NCBI GenBank assembly: GCA_003219355.1
Contig: QHOQ01000176.1
Coordinates: forward strand, 1 to 7,471
DNA from: Verrucomicrobiota bacterium
GTDB taxonomy: Bacteria; Verrucomicrobiota; Verrucomicrobiia; Chthoniobacterales; UBA10450
DNA: 7,471 nt
Direction of reading: 5' to 3'
Shown: positions 1 to 5,757 of the stretch, piece after piece
Layout of the letters: the number at the start of each line of letters is the position of its first letter
How positions within the stretch are numbered: the first letter of the stretch is position 1
Notes under the pieces: model-generated
Seen by the model: the letters and a program-made list of their open reading frames with translations, nothing else
Told to the model about the DNA's origin: nothing
Database searches by the model: none
Made by a program: the position numbers and the translations under genes

Positions 1-1
1 C

Positions 2-250
2 TGGCGCAAACCGGTCAATGAACTTTATCCGGGCGATCGAATTGTTGAACTCGCCGTGGGGAAAGGAATCCCATTTACGACCGCATCCGACGCGCATTCA
101 CACGCACAGCTCGGCGAGAATTTCGATCGCTTGGCGGAGAAGATGTCGATTTTAGGTGTGCGCGAAGTTTGTGTTTACGAAAAACATAAAAGGGCGCGGG
201 CGACGCGCGACTTCACGAGCCAGACACGAATGAGGAATGACGAAGCTTGA
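2..250 (+). CDS. PHP-domain phosphoesterase (histidinol-phosphatase-like), C-terminal end only
   Basis: The open frame runs in from the left edge, so only the last 82 residues are visible. The GTG at 56 is an internal Val codon, not a start: the frame is open back to base 2 and reads WRKPVNELYPGDRIVELAVG. The stretch IPFTTASDAHSHAQLG matches the end of PHP-domain hydrolases of the histidinol-phosphatase type. There an Asp-x-His pair in a 'SDAH' motif supplies metal ligands, and a helix and final strand follow (here FDRLAEKMSILGVREVCVYEKHKR). PHP proteins of this kind hydrolyse phosphomonoesters with a bound metal cluster. The true substrate cannot be told from this fragment. The last residues after KHKR are low in hydrophobics and overlap the terminator hairpin, so the tail may have been acquired from the repeat. 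The gene converges with ybaB 33 bases away. Confidence 0.8.
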   Translation, partial: WRKPVNELYPGDRIVELAVGKGIPFTTASDAHSHAQLGENFDRLAEKMSILGVREVCVYEKHKRARATRDFTSQTRMRNDEA

Positions 251-284
251 ACGGCTTACTAAGTTTCCGCTTCGTCATTCTTTT
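235..284 (+). terminator. Rho-independent terminator with perfect 12-bp stem, overlapping the PHP stop codon
   Basis: GAATGACGAAGC at 235-246 is exactly complementary to GCTTCGTCATTC at 269-280, and TTTT follows at 281-284. After a 2x2 mismatch the stem can continue with AAC (250-252) against GTT (263-265). The T run is on the + side, so it should end the PHP transcript. The hairpin could also slow transcription from ybaB on the other strand, but no T run follows there. The 5' arm lies inside the coding region and specifies its last residues (NDEA). The sequence resembles dispersed 'gaatgacgaa' palindromes that I associate with some Verrucomicrobiota genomes; that resemblance is from memory. 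Confidence 0.75.
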
Positions 285-580
285 CACATCCCCAATCCGC
301 CAGTTATCCTGCTCATCGCCGATTGCGCGAGGGCTTTTCCCTGCTCGACTGCCTGTTTTACCGCGCTCAAAACAATTTCCTCGAGAAATTCGACATCATT
401 CGGATCGACAACTTCTTTGTCGATTTTGATCGCGATGATATCGCCGGCGCCGTTTGCTGTCACCTTCACTTTACCGCCGCCCGCGTTCACTTCGACGGTT
501 TTCTTCTCGAGCTCAGCCTGCGTTTTGGCCATTTGCTCCTGCATCTTCTGTGCCTCCTTCATGAGCTTGTTCAAGTTCAT
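284..580 (-). CDS. ybaB: YbaB/EbfC family nucleoid-associated protein
   Basis: The 98-residue product has the standard length and layout of the YbaB/EbfC family, which are small homodimeric DNA-binding proteins of the nucleoid. A helical N-terminus rich in M, Q, K and E (about 1-28, MNLNKLMKEAQKMQEQMAKT) is followed by the family core VNAGGGKVKVTANGAGDI (31-48), then strand IAIKIDKEVVD, and a second long helix from about 62 to 90. The gly-rich tail MSRITGGLGM is also typical. It starts at ATG 580-578, ten bases after the dnaX stop; no other start lies in frame upstream before dnaX. It belongs to the common dnaX-ybaB arrangement, but recR, which often follows, is absent: the next gene is the convergent PHP gene. 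No good ribosome binding site sits at its own start; translation is probably coupled to dnaX (see the minigene entry). Confidence 0.93.
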   Translation of the reverse strand: MNLNKLMKEAQKMQEQMAKTQAELEKKTVEVNAGGGKVKVTANGAGDIIAIKIDKEVVDPNDVEFLEEIVLSAVKQAVEQGKALAQSAMSRITGGLGM

Positions 581-610
581 GGGCGTTGAGTCATGACGTT
601 ATCTCACCTT
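577..610 (-). promoter_or_regulatory. dnaX-ybaB translational coupling region with a five-codon minigene
   Basis: Read on the - strand, AGGTGA (609-604), a good match to the Shine-Dalgarno consensus, lies 9 bases before an ATG at 594-592. This ATG overlaps the dnaX TGA (593-591) as ATGA. The frame it opens is ATG ACT CAA CGC CCA TGA, and its TGA (579-577) in turn overlaps the ybaB ATG (580-578) as ATGA. The same AGGTGA is 23 bases from the ybaB ATG, too far to serve it directly. The bases are plain; that ribosomes initiate on the minigene and reinitiate at ybaB is inference. Confidence 0.45.
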
Positions 611-2276
611 TAAACATCTCAAGGGCTTCCTGAATGAGTGGATCATTTTTAAGATCCGCAGAACCAGAACCCCTGCCGCTTTCTGAGGTCGTTATGTGTT
701 TGGAAGGCAGTTCGTCTTTTACGCTGAGTTTTACGGTCCAGTCTTTTCCGGTGATTTCGCGCAGGAGCGTTTCAAGACATTTGCGGTTAGCTTGTGTGCC
801 CAAAATTTCCATCAGTGGCTTCTCATCAGGCGAAAAACCGAGCTGGAAGTTACGCCCTTCGATTCCGAGCACGTGGGCCGCCGCTGCGGAATTTCGCAGG
901 AAGGCTTTTTGCGATGGAATCTTTGCGCTGAGCTGTTCCCACACCCGCGCAGGATCGATATCGACTTTTTTTTCGGCCCCTTTGTATTTTGAAGGCGACT
1001 CCGCCACACGCGCGTTTTTGCTGTAGCCGAGATCGGTGATTCCGGCCGGTCCAGTACCACTGCTGCCGGCTACAGCTTTGTTCGCCGGTGATTCCTTACG
1101 GACAGCATCATCGATGCTAGCTACAGATTGCGCCCTCCCACCGTCGCGTAATGCGCTCAAACTCTCGATTACTTCATCGAGCGTTGTTTGTCCGAGGCTC
1201 TGTATCGCTTTGATGATCGCGATCTCGAAATGAAGTTTTTTATTCGGCACCCACTTCATTCGGCCCTCGGCGGCGGCAAATTGATCGATCAGCTCGAGCA
1301 AGCGGTCGGTCACAATCAGCTGCGCATGTGCAGCGAGCGATTTTTGCAAATCAGCGTCGGCGTCTTCATTCAGCGCATCTGGCTTTGCCTTGAAAACGAG
1401 CAGATCTCGCAGGTAAGAAATCAAGTCCGACATGAGTCGCATCATGTCTTTGCCGCTTTCGCATTGCTCGTAAAGGAGTTCGAGTGCGCCCGGCGTCTCG
1501 CCGCGCAAAATCCGTCCGGTAAGATCGATAACCGTCTGCTCTCCCGTAAATCCGAAGATGTTCAGCACGTCGGTCTCTTTGATTGTTTCCCCGCAAAATG
1601 CCACGAGCTGATCGAGCATTGACTCCGCATCGCGCAACCCACCTTCCGCGCCGCGTGCGATCGCATGCGCAGCTGCGAGTTCCAGGGTAAGTTTTTCTTT
1701 TCCAGCGATGAATTGCAGGTGTTGTGCAATCAGGTTTGCTGGGATGCGGTGCAGATCGAAACGCTGGCACCGGCTTAGGATTGTCGGCAAAACTTTCTGC
1801 GGCTCGGTGGTCGCGAAAATAAATTTTACGTGCGCCGGCGGCTCCTCGAGCGTTTTTAAAAGCGCATTGAACGCTGCGGGAGACAGCATGTGCACTTCGT
1901 CGATCAGATAAATTTTGTAACGGCCTTTCGCCGGCGCATAACGAACGTTGTCACGCAATTGGCGTACGTCTTCGACGCTGTTGTTGCTGGCGCCATCGAT
2001 CTCGATCACGTCAAAACTGTTGCCCCCGGCGATTTCGCGGCAGTTATCGCACATACCGCACGGCGTCACGGTCGGACCGTTGACGCAATTGAGCGATTTC
2101 GCCAAAATGCGCGCCGTCGATGTTTTGCCGATTCCGCGAGGACCGACAAACAGATATGCATTGGCAAGCCGGTTCTGCGCGACGGCATTCTTGAGCGTGC
2201 GCGAAACATGGGCCTGCCCCACCAGGTCATCGAAGGTCTGTGGCCGATATTTTCTCGCGAAGACTTCGTAACTCAC
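591..2276 (-). CDS. dnaX: DNA polymerase III subunit gamma/tau (clamp loader ATPase)
   Basis: This is the AAA+ motor subunit that loads the sliding clamp and, in its long tau form, ties the clamp loader to the polymerase core. The 561 residues show the full set of landmarks. These are the family N-terminus SYEVFARKYRPQTFDDLVGQ, Walker A GPRGIGKT (45-52), four zinc-ligand cysteines C64, C73, C76 and C79, Walker B LIDEVHML (124-131), sensor 1 ATTEPQKVLPTILSRCQRF with the SRC arginine finger R169, and sensor 2 GLRDAESMLDQ (213-223). Domain III follows to about 365. Then come a low-complexity linker (about 375-437) and a tau-like C-terminal domain ending NDPLIQEALEMFKGEITS. The length is between short gamma-only and longer E. 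coli-type tau proteins. The start is GTG 2276-2274; an in-frame TAG lies 9 bases upstream, so it cannot be longer. No clear ribosome binding site precedes it. An A8 run at codons 435-437 could yield a shorter form. Confidence 0.97.
   Translation of the reverse strand: MSYEVFARKYRPQTFDDLVGQAHVSRTLKNAVAQNRLANAYLFVGPRGIGKTSTARILAKSLNCVNGPTVTPCGMCDNCREIAGGNSFDVIEIDGASNNSVEDVRQLRDNVRYAPAKGRYKIYLIDEVHMLSPAAFNALLKTLEEPPAHVKFIFATTEPQKVLPTILSRCQRFDLHRIPANLIAQHLQFIAGKEKLTLELAAAHAIARGAEGGLRDAESMLDQLVAFCGETIKETDVLNIFGFTGEQTVIDLTGRILRGETPGALELLYEQCESGKDMMRLMSDLISYLRDLLVFKAKPDALNEDADADLQKSLAAHAQLIVTDRLLELIDQFAAAEGRMKWVPNKKLHFEIAIIKAIQSLGQTTLDEVIESLSALRDGGRAQSVASIDDAVRKESPANKAVAGSSGTGPAGITDLGYSKNARVAESPSKYKGAEKKVDIDPARVWEQLSAKIPSQKAFLRNSAAAAHVLGIEGRNFQLGFSPDEKPLMEILGTQANRKCLETLLREITGKDWTVKLSVKDELPSKHITTSESGRGSGSADLKNDPLIQEALEMFKGEITS
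966..983 (-). other. dnaX: Candidate slippery site in dnaX: A8 run preceded by AAAGGGG
   Basis: On the coding strand codons 435-437 read GAA AAA AAA followed by GTC, giving eight consecutive A (973-966). AAAGGGG (983-977), a Shine-Dalgarno-like stretch, lies just upstream. The run falls at the linker before the tau-specific domain, close to the codon where the E. coli dnaX shifts frame (around 430) and analogous to the A-run used by Thermus dnaX for transcriptional slippage. A -1 shift would read 38 more codons to TAA at 852-850, and a +1 shift 50 more to TGA at 814-812. In both well-known cases the new frame stops almost at once, so use of this site is unproven. Confidence 0.4.
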
Positions 2277-2328
2277 GCGGTCAATCTAAATGGCTTGAGC
2301 AAAACGTGAAAACAGAAAATCGGCTAAC

Positions 2329-2358
2329 CACGAATGGACACCAATAGGCACGAATATG
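2329..2358. repeat. Three 10-bp tandem units of a CAC(G/C)AAT repeat
   Basis: The units are CACGAATGGA (2329-2338), CACCAATAGG (2339-2348) and CACGAATATG (2349-2358). All share CAC-[G/C]-AAT followed by three variable bases. They lie in the 140-bp spacer (2277-2416) between the divergent dnaX and P1 peptidase genes, so on the same face of the helix about one turn apart. I recognise 'ccacgaatggacac' as a kind of degenerate dispersed intergenic repeat in some bacterial genomes, from memory only. I saw no convincing promoter boxes for either gene in the spacer. Confidence 0.6.
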
Positions 2359-2386
2359 AGAGCACCAGGATTTCTTTTGATTTCAA

Positions 2387-2416
2387 TCCTGTGTGTCCCA
2401 TAAGTCCTGTTTGTCC
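2387..2416. repeat. Direct repeat TCCTGT(G/T)TGTCC, two copies 18 bp apart
   Basis: TCCTGTGTGTCC (2387-2398) and TCCTGTTTGTCC (2405-2416) differ at one base, and the second copy ends immediately before the chosen ATG of the P1 peptidase. The first copy begins inside the right arm of a short inverted repeat, AGGATT (2367-2372) with AATCCT (2385-2390). The sequence type (tcctgt-tgtcc) resembles another common degenerate intergenic repeat. It argues that the GTG at 2393, which lies inside the repeat, is not the real start of the downstream gene. Confidence 0.5.
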
Positions 2417-3640
2417 ATGGACTCAAGAATTGTATGCGGTTGCCGATTCGTGCTCCTGTTCGTGTTCGTAACTGTGCTCGATTCTTCCGCCCGCGAGCCG
2501 CAAAAATCTCCGCCGGCGAGACCGGCAATTGAGAGCAAACAAATCCGTGCCCGGGATATCGGCATTCCGTTTGAGGGCGCTCCGGGAAAATTCAACGCCA
2601 TTACCGATGTCGCTGGCGTGGAGGTTGGCTACACCACGCTAATCAACGGCGAGGGAAAACTCGATGTCGGCAAAGGCCCCGTGCGCACTGGCGTCACGGC
2701 GATTCTGCCGCGTGGGCATGATTCGCTGAACGATCCTGTTTACGCCGGTGTATTCAGCCTTAATGGCAACGGCGAAATGACGGGTACGGCGTGGGTCGAA
2801 GAAAGTGGATTTCTCGAGGGTCCGATCGTGATCACGAATACACACAGCGTCGGCGTCGCGCGCGATGCAGTCATCGCGTGGCGAATTCAACACGGCGCTG
2901 CGGACACGACCGGTTATTGGTGGAGTCTGCCGGTCGTTGCCGAAACTTGGGACGGCTGGCTTAACGACATTAACGGCTTTCATGTGAAAGCGGAGCACAT
3001 CGCTCAAGCGCTGGACTCCGCGCATGGCGGCGCGATCGAGGAGGGGAGTGTCGGCGGCGGAACCGGGATGATTTGCTACGAATTCAAAGGCGGAAGCGGA
3101 ACCGCTTCGCGCAGGATCGAGATTAAGGAAAAGAAAGACGCGCCCGCCCGCAGCTTCACCGTCGGTGTAATCGTACAAGCGAACTGTGGCCGTCGATCTC
3201 AACTTACGATCGCCGGTGTTCCGATTGGCAAAGAAATTCCAGGCGAAGTTTACAAGGAAGAAGCGGGTTCGATCATCATCGTGGTTGCGACCGACGCGCC
3301 GCTCTTACCGCACCAACTCAAACGTCTCGCACGTCGCGCGTCGCTTGGCCTTGCGCGCACGGGCAGCGTTTCCGGAAACGGCTCCGGCGATTTGTTTCTC
3401 GCGTTTTCAACCGCGAACCCGAATGTCGCCAATCCGGATGAGCTAATGCACAACGTGCAGACAATCCCTAACGATCTGATGGACCCGATCTTTACAGGCG
3501 TCGTTCAAGCCACTGAAGAAGCAATCGTCAACGCGCTCGTTGATAACCGCGGCATGACGGGCCGCGACGATCATCGTGTCGACGCCCTGCCTCGCGATCG
3601 CTTACGAGAGCTCTTGAAGAAATATAATCGGTTTCGCTGA
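2417..3640 (+). CDS. Exported P1-family (S58, DmpA-like) aminopeptidase
   Basis: P1 peptidases are Ntn-type hydrolases that cut themselves into alpha and beta chains. They then remove N-terminal residues from small peptides; some members act on beta-peptides or D-alanine amides and esters. The 407-residue product has the family opening RARDIGIPFEGAPGKFNAIT (44-63), the central VGGGTGMICYEFKGGSGTAS (212-231) and VGVIVQANCGRRSQL. The expected cleavage pair is G284-S285 in EEAGSIIIVVATDAPLLPHQ, making S285 the N-terminal nucleophile of beta. The motif SGNGSGD carries S323 and D325 at the spacing of the DmpA active-site Ser288 and acidic residue 290. I chose ATG 2417 because residues 1-25 (MDSRIVCGCR, then FVLLFVFVTVL, then DSSA) form a good signal peptide. 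The GTG at 2393 adds eight residues from a repeat. It lacks a clear ribosome binding site. The substrate is unknown; export points to scavenging of outside peptides. Confidence 0.9.
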   Translation: MDSRIVCGCRFVLLFVFVTVLDSSAREPQKSPPARPAIESKQIRARDIGIPFEGAPGKFNAITDVAGVEVGYTTLINGEGKLDVGKGPVRTGVTAILPRGHDSLNDPVYAGVFSLNGNGEMTGTAWVEESGFLEGPIVITNTHSVGVARDAVIAWRIQHGAADTTGYWWSLPVVAETWDGWLNDINGFHVKAEHIAQALDSAHGGAIEEGSVGGGTGMICYEFKGGSGTASRRIEIKEKKDAPARSFTVGVIVQANCGRRSQLTIAGVPIGKEIPGEVYKEEAGSIIIVVATDAPLLPHQLKRLARRASLGLARTGSVSGNGSGDLFLAFSTANPNVANPDELMHNVQTIPNDLMDPIFTGVVQATEEAIVNALVDNRGMTGRDDHRVDALPRDRLRELLKKYNRFR

Positions 3641-3671
3641 TCGAGTATGCCAATCGATAAATAGAGGATTC

Positions 3672-5477
3672 TTATCGGAGTGCCTTCTCTATCGAGGTCG
3701 GATCATCGAGCAGAATCCATTCAATGACTGAGATCGGCAGGCTGCCGTTCTTGATCAGATCGTCGTGAAACTGGCCGAGCCGGAAATTGTCGCCTTGCCG
3801 ATCTTTGTAACGGCCGAGCAGATTCATAATCTGCCATTTGCCGGTGATATAGCTGATCTTTTGGGTGGGACTTGAAGCCGCCCCGGCTGCTTCGCCCTCC
3901 GCTGCTTCGCGGTCGAGGCCGCCGGCCTCCATGAAATATTTTACGGCTTGCTCGAAACTCCATCGTCCGGTGTGCAGATTTACGTCCACACCGATCCGCG
4001 CAGACCGGTAGCGCGATAACCGCAGTATCTGTCCCTGTGCGGGCGAGTTGTTCGGATAAAGACCGGTGCGCATCAACATCTCTTCTCCATAAAGCGCCCA
4101 GCCTTCCACGAACACGGTGTCCTGGTGCTGGCGCCGAATCTCATCGTTCAAGTGATTCGCGATCGAGAGTTGGAGAAAGTGTCCGGGAATCCCCTCGTGT
4201 CCAAGAATTGGCCGCGGATCTTCAATCGCCGCGCGGATGTAAAAGTTCTTCGATTGTGGATTGTAAGTGGGGATAAAAAAGAAACCAGTCGGATCCTTGT
4301 CGTAAACACCGGGCGGATTCATGAAACCGCCGGGACTGGTCGGTTTGAAGGCGTCGGGCAATTGCCGAATCTGAAATGGGCCGAGATAACCCGGCAGCGT
4401 CACGAGGTTGCCCTCCTTCATGAACTTGATCATTTCCTGTTCGCGACTCTCGTAAGCTTTTAGAAACGACGCCTGATCGGGTGGAATGTTCGCGCTGCGC
4501 GCCGGATCGGGATCGGCCAGTTTCGGATCGGGTAGGAGCGCTTCTAGTGCCCGGTAACGCGCCAGTTCCGCGCGGCCGATCATTTCCACCTGCGCGGCGT
4601 CAAGCGGCAAAAGCAGGACGTGCTTGAGATAATAGTTGTAATTGGCTTCGCCCATGGGCGCGAAGTCCACCATCTTTGGCAATCGTTTCTCCAGTTCGTC
4701 GGCGTAATTGTGGAGCGCAATGAGCGCGGCATCACGCGCTTTAACCAGGTCGTCATGTTCGTTAGGCGCAAGATCTACATCGAGCGCCATGAGACTTTTA
4801 TTTAAAAGCGGATCGATTGCGCGCGCCGATTGGATTGCGAGCTGAGCGTAAAGTTTTACCGGATTGTGCAAATTACCTAGACCTTGCTTGAGCAAAGCCG
4901 GCATTTGCTTCAACCGCGCTGTCGCGGCGCGGGCACGATTCCGCAGTGTATCGTATTCCTTTTTCAGCAACGAGAAAGCTGCGTTCGTGCATTCGCTGGT
5001 GTACACTTGTGGATTGGTTCGCTCGAATTTCAGAACCCGATTTCCGAAGTCGATGTCTTCGAGTTGGGCACGGAAAAGAATCGCATCGATGCGCTCGTCT
5101 TTCGGCCAGTTCTCAATCTTCATCGCGCGCACTTTTTCGAGCAGCGCATGGACATACTTTGCGCGTTCGTCGATCTTCGCCGACGAATAATCGGTGAGCC
5201 GATCATCCCATGTGTGGAGGCCGGCGTCGCTGCTGTTAACCGGGTAATTGTCGTTGCGCCATGCGTAATAATCATCCGCCAGTTTGTGCAATGCCGCGAT
5301 TGCCGTCTTCACGTTCTGATTCTTAAATGCCGTGGCGTCTATGGTAGGCGCCGATTTGGTGATCAGCGCCTTGTTCGAAATATCCGGACTTCGCCCAGCG
5401 GGCGACTGCGCAGAGACGCCGTGCCACGCGACGACAATTAAAAGGGAAGCGCAAAGGAATTTGGTGATCGTCTTCAC
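3672..5477 (-). CDS. Exported DUF885 family protein, putative metallopeptidase
   Basis: The 601-residue product has a signal peptide (VKTITKFLCASLLIVVAWHG, cut probably after VSA at 23) and the full length expected for DUF885. The family hallmark is visible: HEGIPGHFLQ at 427-436 (H427, E428, H433) followed by FVEGWALYGEEML (456-468, E458), and then the R-rich YRSARIGVDVNLHTG (490-504). In such proteins the paired His and Glu residues look like zinc ligands and a catalytic Glu, as in HExxH peptidases; the reaction of this member is not known. The N-terminal half is mostly helical, with a conserved-looking DDYYAWRNDNYP near 68-79. The start is GTG 5477-5475; an in-frame TAG nine bases upstream excludes a longer form. 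It converges with the P1 peptidase, leaving 31 bases between stops, and lies 73 bases downstream of the small basic gene on the same strand, so one transcript with the transporter is possible. Confidence 0.87.
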   Translation of the reverse strand: MKTITKFLCASLLIVVAWHGVSAQSPAGRSPDISNKALITKSAPTIDATAFKNQNVKTAIAALHKLADDYYAWRNDNYPVNSSDAGLHTWDDRLTDYSSAKIDERAKYVHALLEKVRAMKIENWPKDERIDAILFRAQLEDIDFGNRVLKFERTNPQVYTSECTNAAFSLLKKEYDTLRNRARAATARLKQMPALLKQGLGNLHNPVKLYAQLAIQSARAIDPLLNKSLMALDVDLAPNEHDDLVKARDAALIALHNYADELEKRLPKMVDFAPMGEANYNYYLKHVLLLPLDAAQVEMIGRAELARYRALEALLPDPKLADPDPARSANIPPDQASFLKAYESREQEMIKFMKEGNLVTLPGYLGPFQIRQLPDAFKPTSPGGFMNPPGVYDKDPTGFFFIPTYNPQSKNFYIRAAIEDPRPILGHEGIPGHFLQLSIANHLNDEIRRQHQDTVFVEGWALYGEEMLMRTGLYPNNSPAQGQILRLSRYRSARIGVDVNLHTGRWSFEQAVKYFMEAGGLDREAAEGEAAGAASSPTQKISYITGKWQIMNLLGRYKDRQGDNFRLGQFHDDLIKNGSLPISVIEWILLDDPTSIEKALR

Positions 5478-5550
5478 GTGACGATTCTAATGAGCGACCT
5501 TGAATGGGGAAGCGTAAACCTTGTAGGCGCACTCGCGGGGATCTGCAGAT

Positions 5551-5757
5551 TCAATCCGCCTCTTCCAAATCGGAGATCAGTTGTTGTTTCAAGTGGCGCC
5601 GCGCGGATTTTTTGATGGCGCGCCGCTCAGCCGCGACTGCTTGCTTCTCCGCCTGCCGTTCTCTTCGTGTCCGTGTTTCGATCGACTTCGGCAAATGCGT
5701 GATCTTCGGGCGCTGCGCACCAACTTTGCGCTCCTTTGGTCTTGCGTAAGGATCCAT
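5551..5757 (-). CDS. Small very basic protein of unknown function, overlapping the transporter gene
   Basis: The 68-residue product matches no family I know. It carries 19 Lys/Arg and 10 Asp/Glu, so a net charge near +9. It has a proline-containing start (MDPYARPKERKVGAQRPKIT), a probable continuous helix from about 26 to 61 (TRTRRERQAEKQAVAAERRA in its middle) and an acidic tail SDLEEAD. There is no signal peptide, membrane segment or cysteine. Its ATG (5757-5755) shares one base with the TAA of the transporter gene (TAATG). This is a typical coupling arrangement and the main reason to accept it as real. Composition suggests RNA or DNA binding, which is inference only. Overlapping + strand frames here look like shadows. 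No terminator is visible in the 73 bases before the DUF885 gene. Confidence 0.6.
   Translation of the reverse strand: MDPYARPKERKVGAQRPKITHLPKSIETRTRRERQAEKQAVAAERRAIKKSARRHLKQQLISDLEEAD

Noticed and set aside
251..283. recR expected after dnaX-ybaB
   Set aside because: Only 33 bases separate ybaB from the converging PHP gene; no recR sequence is present in the window.
1236..1241. A6 run on the dnaX coding strand at codons for K347-K348
   Set aside because: Only six A and placed inside domain III; a shift here would destroy the clamp-loader core, so it is not a good candidate for gamma formation.
2329..2416. Possible CRISPR-like array
   Set aside because: Units are 10-12 bp, degenerate and without unique spacers; no cas gene is nearby.
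2639..3202. 187-residue - strand frame antisense to the P1 peptidase
   Set aside because: The + strand frame has all family motifs here; the antisense product is Arg/Asp-rich and featureless.
3655..3677. CGATAA / TTATCG inverted repeat between the converging P1 and DUF885 genes
   Set aside because: Only six AT-rich pairs with an 11-base loop and no T run on either side; too weak to call a terminator.
4884..5441. 185-residue + strand frame antisense to the DUF885 gene
   Set aside because: Its product has no recognisable domain, while the opposite strand encodes a complete DUF885 protein with signal peptide; it is a shadow frame.
5541..5550. ATCTGCAGAT palindrome next to the small basic gene's stop
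   Set aside because: A 10-base self-complementary word without extension or loop; chance occurrence is likely.
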